Positions 1 to 12,022 are shown, counted from the stretch's first letter. The stretch: 64,000 nucleotides of DNA from Metarhizium brunneum (GCF_013426205.1 NC_089423.1:806001-870000), one strand, 5' to 3'. The notes: generated by a model from the sequence alone, not told the origin. Made by a program: numbers and translations.

Positions 1-1483
1 GGAGACTCTGGACCTCCCTCTTCGACGGAGAGCCCGAATCTTGGAGTGCGGGCATTATTTGGGGCCATCCAACAAAATGTCCTTGTCAGAGGACATGGAA
101 AGCGAAGACGAGGATTATTATGATGAACACGGTTCGCCTCGACAGAGCATGGTGGAACAAACGCATTGGTGCAAGACGTGCAGCTCACAGATCAGATACG
201 ATTCGCTTGGTGATGGCAAGGTGTACCGAGTCAAGGTGTATGCGAGCAATGGCCTGATGCGAGCCGGTGCTTGGGAAGCCTGCTGGAAAGACATGGAACG
301 CGTCGATGTCGAGCTGGAACCCATCATTGACTCGAAGCTCCAAGAGGAACTCACCTGCTTGGCTGCTGAGCAGGAGAGGGCTCTGGAAATGGAAGAAGAA
401 GCTGCTGCGGCTGCGGCTGCGGCTGTTGACGAGGAGATTCAGCGACACGAAGAGGCCGAGGCTGCGGAACGGTCGTATATGCCCGAGGACATGGATACGT
501 CCATCCATGTAGAGGAGCCGCCGCAGCCTGAAATTCATGTCGAATCCAGCCCGCCATGTGAAAACGACTGCGAAATGGGAGACGAGGAAAGGTTGAGAGA
601 GGTTTACGGCTCGAGTCCACCACCTCAGCCAGAAAGTTCATCTATTCCACAGCGTCGATGCTCGGATTTTGCGCCGAAGGAAACACCGGTTTCCCCGTCT
701 GTGGAGGCCCTCGAAAGACGAGAGGAACGACGCGAAAGCAGGCAGCAAGCTTCTAAGGGTTCTTCGCTGCCTGAACTCATCTTTGAAGCTGTCAAGGTGC
801 TCATGCAGGACCAAAGGAACATCTTGATAGGACTGTTGAGTCTTGTGGTACTGATGCTTGCTGTCAGGAGTGCATCGACACCGACTGACGTTGGCGCAAA
901 GGGTGTACTTCCGGAGCCAGTTGCTCAAGTCGTAGTCGAAAAGCCTGTTGAATCTGCTTCTGGAATCGTGGATCCCCCAAAGGTTGATGCTGAAGAAACA
1001 ACAGCGCGGGAGGCAATCAATGTTCAAATAACGGAGTCTGTCCAGGCGTCGAGCACGACACAGGTATCTGAGACGTCGTTGAATGATGTGCCTATGAGTA
1101 CGATTGAGATTACCAGGACTGTTACACAGGAAAGGACTGAGACTCGTACGGAAACCATGATTGAGACGACTACAGCAACCAAGTTTGAGACGATTACGGA
1201 AATGGTGCCTCAGACGATTACAGAGACGATGGCGGAGACCATTACACAGACGATGTCTGAGACCATTACGGAAACCATGGTTGAGACGGTTACGGTTCAA
1301 GCCTTGCCTACGGAAACGCCCAAAGATGTTCCGGATATTGAGGAGCCCGAGGTTGTTGGAGAAGAGGCTATGCCAGAGGAGGTAGCCGCGGGGAATGAGG
1401 ATGAGGGTGGTGACGGGAGTGGTGACGGGAGTAGTGATGAGGGTGGTGATGAGGGTGGTGATGAGTATGGTGAAGAACTCTAG
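1..1483 (+). CDS. 3' part of a conserved acidic, membrane-anchored fungal protein (5' end outside the window)
   Basis: The reading frame is open from base 2 to the stop at 1481-1483, and the first in-frame ATG comes well inside it, so the gene very probably starts before the window. The visible protein has a W/C-containing segment (SLGDGKVYRVKVY, then GAWEACWKDMERVD), an Ala/Glu-rich coiled-coil-like stretch (EEEAAAAAAAAVDEE), one strongly hydrophobic helix about 262-280 residues in (ILIGLLSLVVLMLAV), and a Thr/Glu-rich tail with repeated ETIT/ETMT units ending in a Gly/Asp/Glu-rich terminus. One membrane helix between two acidic regions suggests a membrane-anchored or nuclear-envelope-type protein. 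I do not recognise the family and infer no reaction. The exact exon structure before base 41 cannot be judged. Confidence 0.65.
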   Translation, partial: ETLDLPLRRRARILECGHYLGPSNKMSLSEDMESEDEDYYDEHGSPRQSMVEQTHWCKTCSSQIRYDSLGDGKVYRVKVYASNGLMRAGAWEACWKDMERVDVELEPIIDSKLQEELTCLAAEQERALEMEEEAAAAAAAAVDEEIQRHEEAEAAERSYMPEDMDTSIHVEEPPQPEIHVESSPPCENDCEMGDEERLREVYGSSPPPQPESSSIPQRRCSDFAPKETPVSPSVEALERREERRESRQQASKGSSLPELIFEAVKVLMQDQRNILIGLLSLVVLMLAVRSASTPTDVGAKGVLPEPVAQVVVEKPVESASGIVDPPKVDAEETTAREAINVQITESVQASSTTQVSETSLNDVPMSTIEITRTVTQERTETRTETMIETTTATKFETITEMVPQTITETMAETITQTMSETITETMVETVTVQALPTETPKDVPDIEEPEVVGEEAMPEEVAAGNEDEGGDGSGDGSSDEGGDEGGDEYGEEL

Positions 1484-1593
1484 GAAATGCATTTCTTGTG
1501 TGATGACGATGGCATGATTGCAAGCGGGCGATTAAGATTGATTTGGTATGATTATGCGCTCAATATAGGCTAAATATACGATCCTTGTAGAAT

Positions 1594-2066
1594 ACTGGAT
1601 GTTGCTCTCGCTATTGCCCGTGTTGATGTGATTTACAGCTAAATTGACATATTAGATGCAGGGTATGGTCATAGCAGTGTAGAAAAGAGCCTGTTTGGAA
1701 ATACATTTATGCACCCAGTCATATGAAGGAGGTTGTGCACGATTGAAGACAGTGCTATCGATTAATCTTCGCAATTTAGGCCGGTTGTTTCGTTCTGCTT
1801 GTAATAAAAGAAAAGAAAAAACTTGACATATGTATAGAATATCGCTCTCGCCGCTGCCTGTGTTGATGTGATTTACAGCTATATTGACATATTAGATGCA
1901 GGGTATAACTATTCAGCGTAGAAAGAGGCTTATTTGGAAATCAATTCACACACTGCGTTTATAGAGGACGTTGGTTTCGGTTCGATTCGTAACAGCGCTA
2001 TTGATTGGTATCTTCGCTACTTAGCCCAGTTGTGTCCTCCTGCTTGTGATTGGAACAAAAAACCCA
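1594..2066. repeat. Tandem duplication of about 240 bp in the 3' intergenic region
   Basis: The block at 1619-1666 recurs at 1859-1906 with one mismatch in the core (bases 1621-1665 against 1861-1905). Similarity continues, more diverged, through a second matching stretch (about 1750-1805 against 1992-2052). The duplicated DNA is non-coding and lies between the first gene and the small membrane-protein gene on the other strand. Nothing else is seen between 1484 and 2141. Confidence 0.85.
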
Positions 2067-2141
2067 TTCTTCATATACACTATCATGACATATTCGTACA
2101 GCTCGAAACACCCGTCATAACCGCCATCCGAGTCTCTCCCA

Positions 2142-2607
2142 TCACAACTGGATATAGACGTCCATGCAGTCCACCTTCCACTCTCTCCTGCCCAACAACG
2201 TCCTCAGCCACTCCACCCCGAGGCCGGTCCACTCGGTGCCCTTGGCAGAGACGGCGTCGGCAGCCGCGCCGGCGAGCGCCCTGGCCGTCGAGTTTGCCAT
2301 TTGCACCACGGTGGCGTTGAAGGACGGGTCGGAGGTGCTCGGCCGCGGGAGGAACCAGTTGCTCTGGAAGTCGAAGAAGCAGCGGTCGGACCAGTTGCAC
2401 GACGTAAGGAACAGGATGAGCAGGAGGATGGAGCAGTACACGCAGGGCCGGTTGAGGAAGTAGGTGCACACGAAGAAGAGGAAGATGAAGGCCGGCGAGG
2501 CGTTGGTAGGGATGAAGAGGAGGGGGAGCCAGCTGCGACGGGGGCGTTAGCGGGAGAAGAAAGCGGCGTTGGGGGCGATTTCTTTGTTACCTTCTGAGGC
2601 AGAACAT
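2142..2607 (-). CDS. Small two-exon membrane protein, unknown function
   Basis: The minus-strand start codon is at 2607-2605. Exon 1 (2607-2591, 17 nt) ends before GTAACA and a 58-nt intron (2590-2533, ending CGCAG). Exon 2 runs 2532-2142. Together they give 135 residues in one frame. After a short leader there are two closely spaced hydrophobic segments (residues about 7-30 and 38-50) separated by a Tyr/Cys/Asn-Arg-Pro loop. Then comes a soluble part with FNATVVQMANSTARALAG, whose N-x-S/T sites are possible glycosylation sites. The tail ends in MDVYIQL. The open frame beginning at 2471 lacks the first exon and would truncate the first membrane segment, which is why I prefer the spliced start. 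I do not recognise the family. It faces the decapping-scaffold gene across a divergent intergenic region. Confidence 0.6.
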
Positions 2608-3975
2608 TGTGGTTTACGAGGCGGGAGGCATGTGATGCGCGTTGGAGGAGTGCGGTGCGCAGAAGTCGTGATGCGAGGTGTGGCAGATGGTTAGGTTGAG
2701 GTTTGCGGTTGGGAGGAGGATGGCTGAGTAAGAGAGTTGTTGGTGTTGATGGCGTGGGGGCGCGGAGCTGGACTCGGTCGTTTTGGCTTAGCGCCGTTTT
2801 GGGAGAGGGCGGTGGGCCATCTGCTTGCCTTGACTTGTATTTGCCTACTTTGTACTTCGTATGTGCGGAGTATTTATTTATTATTGAGTTTAATTTTTTG
2901 CCCGTCTAGATAACCATGCAATCAATGCATCAGGCAAGGCCTGGTGAAAGTAACATCAATTGATCACGTGCGGCCGTACCCAAGCCAGAGAACCACGACA
3001 AAGCAATGTATTAAAAGGTAACAAGATTCGTGATGTATCGAGGCACGGTGGTAAAAGCTATCTCGTGATAGCCTCAGCCACTGATTACGTGGAATAAAAT
3101 ATAGTATATGCCAGTGACTCACTCTAAAATCTCAACATGATCGTATAATATATATTAGGAGGTCTCGTCGGCATTCCACGAGTCCTGTGCACTTGCTTAC
3201 ATGGGCCAAAGCATTCAAATCCGATGGATTTATTTATAGGCTATTTTGAACATGTGAGGCGGACTCGGAACTCGGACGTCAGGGACATCAGGGTCGAAAC
3301 GTGGGACGGTTAATAGTCGATACGGAGTACGTACGGGGTACTAAGGACAGCTCGCCAAGAGGCTGGTCACCGCTTTCAATGTTGCGAGTACCGGCTGTTT
3401 TCGCGATTTGTTCAATCTTCGTCCATCGATGCACGGGCTTTGACTGGTCGACAAGTTGCGCCAAAGCACAGTGAGGTGGCTGGGCATCAGCGCTGCACCG
3501 CTGCACCGGACGTTTTGGGCTTCAATGTCCAGGCGGCTGAGTCTGGTCAGCTCCACGGGCGCTTCACAGCCACTCATTTGCTTATTAAGGCGACTTCGGC
3601 TTTAGTCGAGCTTTTCCTTGCTCTCCATTTTCTGGCCGAACCCAATTCCTCGCAGCCTCCCGCCCTTTTGACCCAGACCTCTCTTTTTTTTGCCCGTCCT
3701 TTATCCTTTTGACGAAAGCATTCTGAGTTCTGAGTTGCAAAGCCGAGAGACGCTCTGTATTTCATCATTTTCGTTCTTGTCTTTCCGCATCTTTGTTCAT
3801 TCTGTTTCCGATCGAACCGACACGGAAACTTGCAGCCGGCCGTGGCTCTCAATTGCGCCACCAGAGTCTTTTGGGTTTTCCTCGACCCTGCCGTGGCACA
3901 AGCATTTGCGGCCTTGAGTATTTCTACACCCTCGCCTCCTCCCTCCCTCCGACCGCAGACAATATCCAGCACTCG
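2608..3975. promoter_or_regulatory. Divergent intergenic region, 5' region of the decapping-scaffold gene
   Basis: No convincing gene is present. The last few hundred bases before 3976 are pyrimidine-rich (TTTTGCCC, CTTTCCGC, CCTCCTCCCTCC tracts), as is common before highly expressed fungal genes. The in-frame extension upstream of 3976 (to 3793) is open but has unlikely composition and is probably 5' UTR. Confidence 0.5.
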
Positions 3976-6900
3976 ATGGATCTCCCTCCGGCCCCGACAC
4001 CTCCCGTCAATAGCGGCGGAATGCCCTCCAACAAGGACCGAACGGCGAGTTTGTTGAACCTTCTCAAGTTTAGCAGTGGGTCGGGCAGCTCCAACGCCCA
4101 ACATCAGCATCAGCATGCGCAACAGTCGCATCATCAGCAGCAACAGCAACATCAGCACCAGTCTCGCGAACCTTCCTACTCGCAGCCCGAGTACTCGTCG
4201 CCTCCCACTCGTATCCTCCAGCCGGCGCCTGCTGGGGCTGATCCGACAGGCCTGCTCGCCGCCCTGATGCGAGGCGCCCATGATGCCCACGACACTGATG
4301 ATGAGGCTCGACAACCTGCCCCTGCTCCTGCTCCTGCTCCGGCGGGCCATGAGCCTACACAGCAGACCCAGCCTGCCGTTACAAACCCGTTTGCAAACGG
4401 CTCGCCATCGAACGATACCAGGTCATATTTGCTCGCCTTGCTGAACCGCCCCAAGCCCAGTCAGAATGACCAGCCCATGTTGACGGAAACCTCAAGATCC
4501 AAAGGTGCAGCGTCTCAGTCGCCCGAGATCACCACTGATTCGAACCGCTTTTTCAACCAGTACCAGCATCAACAGCCGCAGCCGCAGCCGCAGCCTCATG
4601 CCTACCAGCAACAGGCTCACCACCAGCATGCTCAACCGCAGTTTCATCAGCACCAGCCGCCCAACTCTATGAGAGAAGCCTACCATCAAGTGTCCAACGA
4701 CTCATCATATGCCTACCAGCAGCTTCAGCTCGCATCACAGGATCCCCCTGCTGACCCTGCTGACATGTCTGCTTTGTTCCAGCAGCTGATGGGGAGCCTC
4801 ACTCAGTCGTCGCCGCAGTCACACACCTCCCAGCCTGCTTCGCACTTGTCGCAACCGCCTTTTCAAATCCTCAAAAAAGAACAGTCCTCGCCCGCTGGTT
4901 CCCAACCCCGCGCTGGAAGTGAACGCAGCCCTCTTGCAAGCCCTCCAGATCAGAGTCGCCACGCTACCAACCGCAAATCGTCTCTCCACGTGCACAAGTC
5001 CACCGCGCAGTCGCCCAAGCAGGCCCTTCCGGTCGAGTTTGAGAGCTCAATCTCCGCAGAGAAGAGCAGGGAGACTGTTGCCGAGGCCGTGAATGACCTG
5101 GCTGACCAGGCTGACAAGGATGCCCAGGAGGCTCTCGACAGAGCCGAGCACGACCTTGTCCCTGCTGGCTTCGTCGAGGACGAGGGATCCAAGGAGGCCT
5201 CTGGTCAGGAATGGCCAAGCAAGATTGCTCACACCGAGATCGTCAAGTCAGTTGAAGAGCAGATTGTTCAGAATATCAAAAATGGCCTTGAAAAGAACGA
5301 GGTCTACCGCGCTACTGAAATGTCGTACATGAACGATGCATCTGACTCTGGCAATGCTACAGGCGAGAATGTGCGCGGCGTGGCTGATAGCTGGGAGAGT
5401 GCTGATCTGGAGGAGACCATCGAGGTGGAAGAAGAGAAGGAGCTACCTCAGGTTCGAGTCTACAAGTTCCCCCAAGAGCCGTGGAATTCTATTTCCCTCA
5501 AGGAAGAAACAGACGAGATTCGACCCGAGTTCCGTGACGAGTCCATCATGGACATTGCCCGTCTCAAGAAGGAATTCGACCAGATCGACCGCAACCTTTT
5601 CACCGCTTCTCAGACGTACATGACCTATGGCATGTCCAAACAGGGCGGTCTACGTGTTATTCGCCAAGATGATGGCAAGGATGCAAAGGTGTTCACGGAC
5701 ACAAAGGACCGCATTTTCAATGTTGCCATGTCTGTCACCCCTCCCGAGAGCGGAAACGTTCACCGGGAAGCCATCATTGGTACTGGCGTCGGCGGTGCTG
5801 TCTACTGGGTGCAGATTAAGGACGGGGAGAAGGATCACATCGAGGACCCGCACTTGGAGCAGTATGGGTTCGCCCTTCCTCCCATCTCCTCGCATGACGG
5901 TGATGCCCCGGGTGGCCTCTTGAAGACTCGAGCCCGCGCTTCCACTGCCCACCCCGAATTTTTCGCCGTTGGGCGTGGCAAATCCATCAACTTCATCTGG
6001 CCCGCTTACATTCTCCAGCATAAGCTTTTCAAGGCCGGCCACGACCGTGTTGTTGATACCGAAGCTCTCCTCGCCCAGTGCTCTCTCAAGATCAACACTG
6101 GCAAGGCTGGAAAGGACTTCACATTCAGCCAGGACGATTCAGTCGTCGTGTCTCTTGACAAATCAGGCCGAGTCAAGTTCTGGGATGTTCGTGCGCTCAC
6201 CAAAGTCAAGGAAGACTCTGACTACCGTTACCCTCTGCCTGCCGAATCATCATTGGAAGTAAAGGAGCCTCTGATGACTCTGGCAACCACCCCCGAAGGC
6301 GAGAAAGCGTGGCCGACCTCGGTCTTGTTGCTGGATAGGAAGAAAGCATATGAGCAGAGAGGCCCCCTTCGCTACATGGTGGTTGGTATGAAGCAGAACC
6401 ACACTCTCCAAGTCTGGGACCTGGCTCTCGGTAAGGCCGTTCAAGAGTTCAACCTCCCACACAGCAAGGAATCCGATGCCGTCTGTAGCGTCATGTACCA
6501 CCCTGCCAGTGGCATGATTGTTATTGGCCATCCCACCCGTAATTCGGTCTATTTTGCACACTTTTCGGCCCCTAAGTATAGCCTTGAGAACGTGTCCCAG
6601 GTTGACTACATTGAGAAACTCCTCCAACCTCTGAAACCCAACGAAGCTTGCTTAATCCGAAAGCCGAGTAGTACGGCTATCATTAGTGGCTTCCGCGAGT
6701 ATTCATTCGCAAATCGAGGCGTGCTGCGCAGCCTGGACATTCTTTATACCCCGATCGCGAAGCAAGGAATGGGACACATGGCGGGCCAGGACCCCAAAGA
6801 CAAGGACCGTCTTCGATTCGAATTATACGCCATGCATTCCAAGGGCGTAGCCTGCGTGATGGTCAAGAAGAGTGATCTTGGAGGGTCTGACAATACCCTT

Positions 6901-8887
6901 GTGCTCGATGCGGTCAAGGAGGGTCTTGTTACCGTCTCCGACTTTAATAAACCCCAGGCAGTTGATCCAAGTCACGGCGGAAACCAGCAGGCTAAGAACA
7001 CTGCCCATCGTGCCGTACCCAAGCAATCGCCGAGCCAGCAGTCCACGTCAGCTGCACAGAGCGATGCCGCTCAACGTGGATCTGATGCAGCCACTCCCTC
7101 AAAACCGAGTCATGAGGCAAAAGAGGCCGAGACTCCTGCCCAGTCCTCTAAGGAAGGCCAGGCCGAAAAGCCGGAGCGCAAGTCTCGAAAGAAGAAGGGC
7201 AATGCTGCCGCCAAGGAAGCAGAAGCTAATGGAGCTACCAACCCACCTCGCGGGACACAAGCAGGCAGAGCCGAATCCGCCGCAAAATCGAACAGCACCG
7301 CGGCTGTTGCTTCTGGTGTGACTTTTGAAGTCCTTGACTCGACCATCAACACCATGCAAACACGCTTAACTGCCGTCGTATCCGATACTCTCAAGTCCTC
7401 TCTCAAGAATCTCCATGTTAAGATCGATGAAAGTGCTCGACTCCGGGACGAGAATTTCAATCAACACCAACTTAAGCTGTTGGACATGGTGTCCGAGGTG
7501 CTGAACGAAAATACGCAAAAGGTCTTGGAGTCCTTGATTCATCACCAGTTTACTGAGCTGCTGGTCCCTGCTATTGGTGAAAAGGCCACCATAGCTGTTT
7601 CTGACGTGCTCCAGCACAGCCTTCAACCAAATGTCGCGTCGGCCGTGCAGAAGGAGATTCAAAGTGCCCTGCCTCAGGCTCTGAACAGGTCACTCCGATC
7701 TGTGGATTTTGTGACAGCCATTGCCGAGCGTGTTGGTACAGCTGTCAACTCGACCGTGCAGCAAGAGATTGTTGCTACGCTCAGCCAACGCCTAACTCCC
7801 ACGTTCCGAAACATGGCCACCCAGTCGGCCCAGCAAGCCGCGGCCGAAGTTCATCAGCAGTATAACGACAAGTTTGAGCAGATGCAGTCCCAACATGCTG
7901 CCGACAGCAGCAAGATCGACCAGCTACTCTCGTATGTCACCACCCTGACAGACATGGTGTCCACAATGGCTGCGTCCCAGTCCTCGCTTCAAGCCGAGTT
8001 TTTGAAGTTGAAACAGCAGCCCGTCCATGAGCTGCCGGGGGCTTCCGGGCTCCAAAGTCAAGCCCGAGATGGCGGCCCTGGATTCCGGGGCTTTGGTCCT
8101 CAAGGTGGCTACCCCAACAATGGCTTCATGGCGGGACCCAACCCGCATTCCAGTTTCACCGGCTATCAGACAAATCAGCCTCCTACCTACCAGCAGCAAC
8201 AGCAGCAGCAGCAACAGTACATGGCCGGGCCTGACTATTTGCGCAGTGGTCAACATGTGGGAAGCCCTCGAGATTCCACTTCCCAGACAGACGTGACTTC
8301 CGCAAGCAAGGTTGCCTCTGTAGGCGGCCCCTTTGCCAACCATGGCAGCAATGTCGACTCCGAGGCGGACAGGGATGTCCATGATGTTGAGGTGCTGATA
8401 CAGGACGAAAAGCTGCAGGAAGCGTTGCTGAAATGGATCAAAGGCGGTCACCAAAGGGAAGTTTTCCAGCGCAGCCTCAGTTTGCAGTCACCCAGCCGAT
8501 TCGAGCATCTCCCACCAGTGTTGCTCTTGGCTGCCATTGGCGCCATTTCGAAAGACCTGGATGTCAATAACTTGCTCAAACAGCGAATTGATTGGATTGA
8601 GATGGCTGTGCGGTCCATTGACAGGAGAGCCGCGGAACGCGTAAGTTGCCCCTCTGAACATGTGGTCTGTAGCGAAGTGACGTTCTAACATTTGGGTACA
8701 GGATTGGAGGGAACTGGGACGCGAAGTGGTGAAACAGGCGTACGACACCATCTGTTGGTTCATTGGAAAACTGAACACACTGATGGAAAAGTACGAAACA
8801 GGCTATGCTTTGGAGCGACGAAGGCTGGAATGGATTGTGGGATCCTCGGAGCACATTTTGCAGACGTTGGATCGTTCGCAAAGCTAG
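3976..8887 (+). CDS. EDC4/Ge-1/Pdc1-type mRNA-decapping scaffold protein with WD40 region
   Basis: Exon 1 is 3976-8640. An intron at 8641-8701 (GTAAGT...TACAG) removes the apparent stop at 8686-8688. Exon 2 (8702-8887) adds 61 residues, giving about 1616 aa. The N-terminal 330 residues are low-complexity, rich in Gln, His, Pro and Ser, with polyQ/polyH tracts. Next is an acidic linker, then a WD40-like beta-propeller region (about residues 540-1010) with the recognisable blade FSQDDSVVVSLDKSGRVKFW and the WD dipeptides KFWDV and QVWDL. A Lys/Ala/Glu-rich linker follows. The long helical C-terminal half (about 1110-1616) contains a second polyQ tract and ends in a helical domain. This layout (disordered N-terminus, WD40, long helical C-terminus) is that of EDC4/Ge-1 and fission-yeast Pdc1, which scaffold Dcp1-Dcp2 and Edc3 in P-bodies. 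I start at 3976 (MDLPPAPTPP) rather than at the upstream in-frame codons. Confidence 0.8.
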
Positions 8888-10147
8888 AGGAAGCTACAAG
8901 AAGCACCTTTGTCAGGGAGACGTGATGCTATTTTTGCACATTTTTGTACCGATTCGCACATGGCGGAGTAGGGAGGAAATGCGTTGCGTGTTTGAGCGGC
9001 AACGTCTTGGCCCGGAATCTATTCCCCCCCGCGGTTTTGTTTTGGCTTGGTTTATGCCAAGAGGGAAAAGTGAAGGGTTGCCTTTGTGTTTCTTTTATTT
9101 TCTGCTTGTTTCTCCATACTCATTGAGGTTGCTCTCTGTTTGGAAGGGATTTATTTGGGGAGGGTGACTGGCTTGGTTTCATCAGTTTCACGCGACCACA
9201 CTTGATGACTGGAATGATGTATATTGACCTTTCGTATATGCCATCTGTGGTTACAGATGGGCTATCTAGTAATGCTAGGGCTGTATATCAAGTACTCGTT
9301 TCGCTGCCCGCGTGCGCTTGGAATTTGCGACGGGACTCGCGGGAGTCTACAATGTGCTGGCCCCCATGGTCGGTCGGCATGTCCCTCGATTTGAGGGGAA
9401 AAAAAAACATGTGCTGGCGTCCTTGACAAATGACCAGGCATGCAAGCAAGCATTGCATTTGGAGACGTCGTCTGTCTGGGTCGGTGACGGTGGCTAGCTG
9501 TGTGTTCTGGTTTGGGCATCCGCTCCCGCCATGCAGGAGATTCCATGCAAGCACGGCGACACACGGAACTTGCAAGTGGCACAGGGTAGCATGAAGGCAT
9601 AATTGTTGACGCATATTACCGTCCGGTGACTTGCAGTGTCTGCTGCCGTGGACCCATTGATATGCATGGCTTGGCTTGAATGGCGATCCACTCGTTGGCG
9701 GAATACTGGTTTTAGTAGTCCAGATGCATGCCGTCTTGCAGCGGTATTTGCCTCTGATGGCAGTGTTTGACGGAGCGGTCCAGCTGGCGCCTGTCTGATG
9801 TTGTTTTCGATTGCGTTTGCTGCTGGACGTGGTGCCACTCGATGGTTGAAATACCGCACGTAGTGGCTGCCTCCCTGTGACTATACGACGTGCATTAAGA
9901 CCATTTGATCCCACTGGTTTGTCCCATCTTTTTGCCACCATTGACTGCTGTTAGGTGGTTGGCAGAGAATCGTCATCACGTCTGGAATTGAGACGATTGG
10001 CGTATTTGGGGGTTGTGCATCGGTTTGACAAAAGTACGTATGTAAACGACGCCGCGCAATTTCTACATGAATCCTGCTTCACGACATTGACTCTTTCTAC
10101 TCGGTTAGTACTCTTATGACACGGGGCAACACGCAAAATTCGCCAGT
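8888..10147. promoter_or_regulatory. Intergenic region; 5' region of swnA
   Basis: This 1.26-kb stretch contains the 3' flank of the decapping-scaffold gene and the upstream region of swnA. Open frames on the minus strand (for example 9288-9941) look like random reading, rich in Arg, Thr, Ser and Cys with no motif, and are not called. GCATGC at 9438-9443, ATGCAT at 9662-9667 and ATGCATGC at 9724-9731 belong to the motif discussed under findings. Confidence 0.45.
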
Positions 10148-11641
10148 ATGCACTTGGAACGGGACAAGGTGTACGACGCCCCCGAGGGAGAGGTCTGGAG
10201 CACGGTGAAGCCGGCGTCGACACACAACAGCGCGCCCAAGAGACTCGCGCAGCGATGGAACCACCGATGGAGCGAGGAGAGCCTCACGCAGGGGGTATCC
10301 CCGCTCAAGGACTCGTCCAAGACGGTCAACGCGTCGGCAACGATCCCCCTGGGCACGGGCAGGCCAACGGCGCTGTACTACCCGTGGCAATCGGTCAGCA
10401 TGGCGGGCACCGAGGCGAGCCGGCAGCCGCGGGGGCTGAAGCCCACGAGCGCCGCCAACATGACGTGCTCCAAGGGCGAGGCGGCGTTTGACCTCTCCTC
10501 GGCGCTCAACTACGGCGAGCCCTCGGGCTGGAGCCAGCTGGTGTCCTTCTTCCGCGAGACGACGGGCCGCGCGCACCGGCCGCCGTACGCGGACTGGGAC
10601 ACGACGCTGACGTGCGGGTCGACGTCGGCCGTGGACCTGGTGCTGCGCATGTTTTGCAACCGCGGCGACTGCATCCTCGCCGAGGCGTTCACGTACCCGG
10701 GCACGCTGATGGCGTCGCGGGCGCAGGGCCTGCGGACGGTGGGCATCGCCATGGACGCCGACGGCCTGGTGCCCGAGGCGCTGGACGCCGCGCTGCGCGG
10801 GTGGGACGCGTCGAGCGGCCGCAAGCCGTTTGTGCTGTATACCATCCCGTCGGGGCACAACCCCACGGGGGTGACGCAGTCGGCGGCGCGCAAGAGGGCC
10901 GTCTACCAGGTCGCCGAGCGGCACGACCTGCTGATTGTCGAGGACGACCCGTACTTTTTCCTGCGGCTCGGGCGCGGCGGGGGAGAGTCGCTGCCGACGT
11001 CGTACCTGTCGCTCGACACGGCCGGGCGCGTGGTCCGCGTGGAATCCACGTCCAAGATACTCGCGCCGGGCCTGCGCTGCGGGTGGCTCACGGCCAGTAG
11101 GCAGGTGGTGGACATGTTTGGCAACTTTGCCGAGGTCGGGCCCTCGTCGCCCGCGGGGCCCTCGCAGGCCATGCTGTACAAGCTGCTCGTCGAGAGCTGG
11201 GGGCCGGAGGGCTTCGCCGGCTGGCTGGACTACCTGTCGGGGGAGTACGGGCGGCGGCGCGACGTCATGGTGGCCGCGTGCGAGAGGCACCTCCCGCGCG
11301 AGGTGTGCGCGTGGACGGCGCCGACGCACGGCATGTTTCTGTGGGTGGGCGCCGCGCTGGCGAGGCACCCGCGCTACCAGGAGTCGGGTGCGCGGGACCA
11401 GGACCGGGATGCCGGCGCCGACGCCGACGCGGAGCTGTGCCGCGCCGTCGAGGACGGGATCTGCGCGCGCGCCGAGGCCAATGGGGTTCTGGTGGCGCGG
11501 GGCAGCTGGTGCCGCGTCGGGGGCGGTGCGGATCGCGCCTTTTTCAGGATGACGTTTGTGGCGACGGCCGAGGCGGCGGATCTGGAGCGGGGGGTTGCGC
11601 AGTTTGGACGGGCGGTGAGGGACGAGTTTGGGCTGGGGTGA
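10148..11641 (+). CDS. swnA: PLP-dependent aminotransferase of the swainsonine cluster
   Basis: This is an intronless 497-aa fold-type I aminotransferase of the Aro8/kynurenine-aminotransferase type. Visible landmarks are the cofactor-pocket segment CGSTSAVDLVLRMF, the conserved YTIPSGHNPTG loop, IVEDDPYF (the Asp that contacts the pyridine nitrogen) and the Schiff-base lysine in ESTSKILAPGLRCGW, at residue 303 (codon 11054-11056). An Arg near the C-terminus (SWCRVGG / FFRMTF) fits carboxylate binding. Known family role: in swn clusters SwnA is assigned to converting lysine towards pyrroline/piperideine carboxylate, the precursor of pipecolic acid. It is the left-most swn gene and its 3' end faces swnH1. 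The coding region is unusually GC-rich (codons ending G/C nearly throughout), which produces a long spurious antisense frame. Assignment to swnA rests on family plus context. Confidence 0.9.
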   Translation: MHLERDKVYDAPEGEVWSTVKPASTHNSAPKRLAQRWNHRWSEESLTQGVSPLKDSSKTVNASATIPLGTGRPTALYYPWQSVSMAGTEASRQPRGLKPTSAANMTCSKGEAAFDLSSALNYGEPSGWSQLVSFFRETTGRAHRPPYADWDTTLTCGSTSAVDLVLRMFCNRGDCILAEAFTYPGTLMASRAQGLRTVGIAMDADGLVPEALDAALRGWDASSGRKPFVLYTIPSGHNPTGVTQSAARKRAVYQVAERHDLLIVEDDPYFFLRLGRGGGESLPTSYLSLDTAGRVVRVESTSKILAPGLRCGWLTASRQVVDMFGNFAEVGPSSPAGPSQAMLYKLLVESWGPEGFAGWLDYLSGEYGRRRDVMVAACERHLPREVCAWTAPTHGMFLWVGAALARHPRYQESGARDQDRDAGADADAELCRAVEDGICARAEANGVLVARGSWCRVGGGADRAFFRMTFVATAEAADLERGVAQFGRAVRDEFGLG

Positions 11642-12022
11642 TGGTGGTTTGGGGAATTTACACGATGGATAGAGTATTTCTAGAGTGGTTGAACTATTAT
11701 AGCTTTGATGCAACGACGTTTCCAGTACATGTATCGTTTCCATGTACCGTGGTGGTGTAAAGGCTAGTAGTTAATACAATTTACCTTTTCCTCCATATCT
11801 AGCTAGACTTGTCGAGGTCGCCTCATTACACGGGAGCAATAGAGAGGCGTTCTACAACACATGATTTGCAACATGATAAACGCTTTCAAGGCTGCGGTTC
11901 AGCCATCATCATGAGAAACACGTGTGGATAAGTTGTCATTGGAAACTGTAAATCGTAAATTGTAAATACAACATCCACGCACCGCACATCATGCAGCAAC
12001 CTCTCAACCATTATACCCGCCA
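11642..12022. other. Convergent 3' intergenic region between swnA and swnH1
   Basis: These 381 bases are AT-richer than either neighbour. No gene or repeat is seen. It should hold both 3' UTRs. Confidence 0.4.

Noticed and set aside
3793..3975. N-terminal extension of the decapping-scaffold frame
   Set aside because: The frame is open, but the text is unlike the rest of the protein and the DNA is pyrimidine-rich as in a 5' UTR; the ATG at 3976 starts a more plausible protein.
9288..9941. 217-aa minus-strand frame between the decapping scaffold and swnA
   Set aside because: Its composition is random-like with many Cys, His and Arg and no signal peptide, domain or splice-supported extension.
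10097..11743. 548-aa minus-strand frame opposite swnA
   Set aside because: It is the antisense of a very GC-rich coding region, is Arg/Pro/His-rich without motifs, and swnA has clear aminotransferase motifs on the plus strand.
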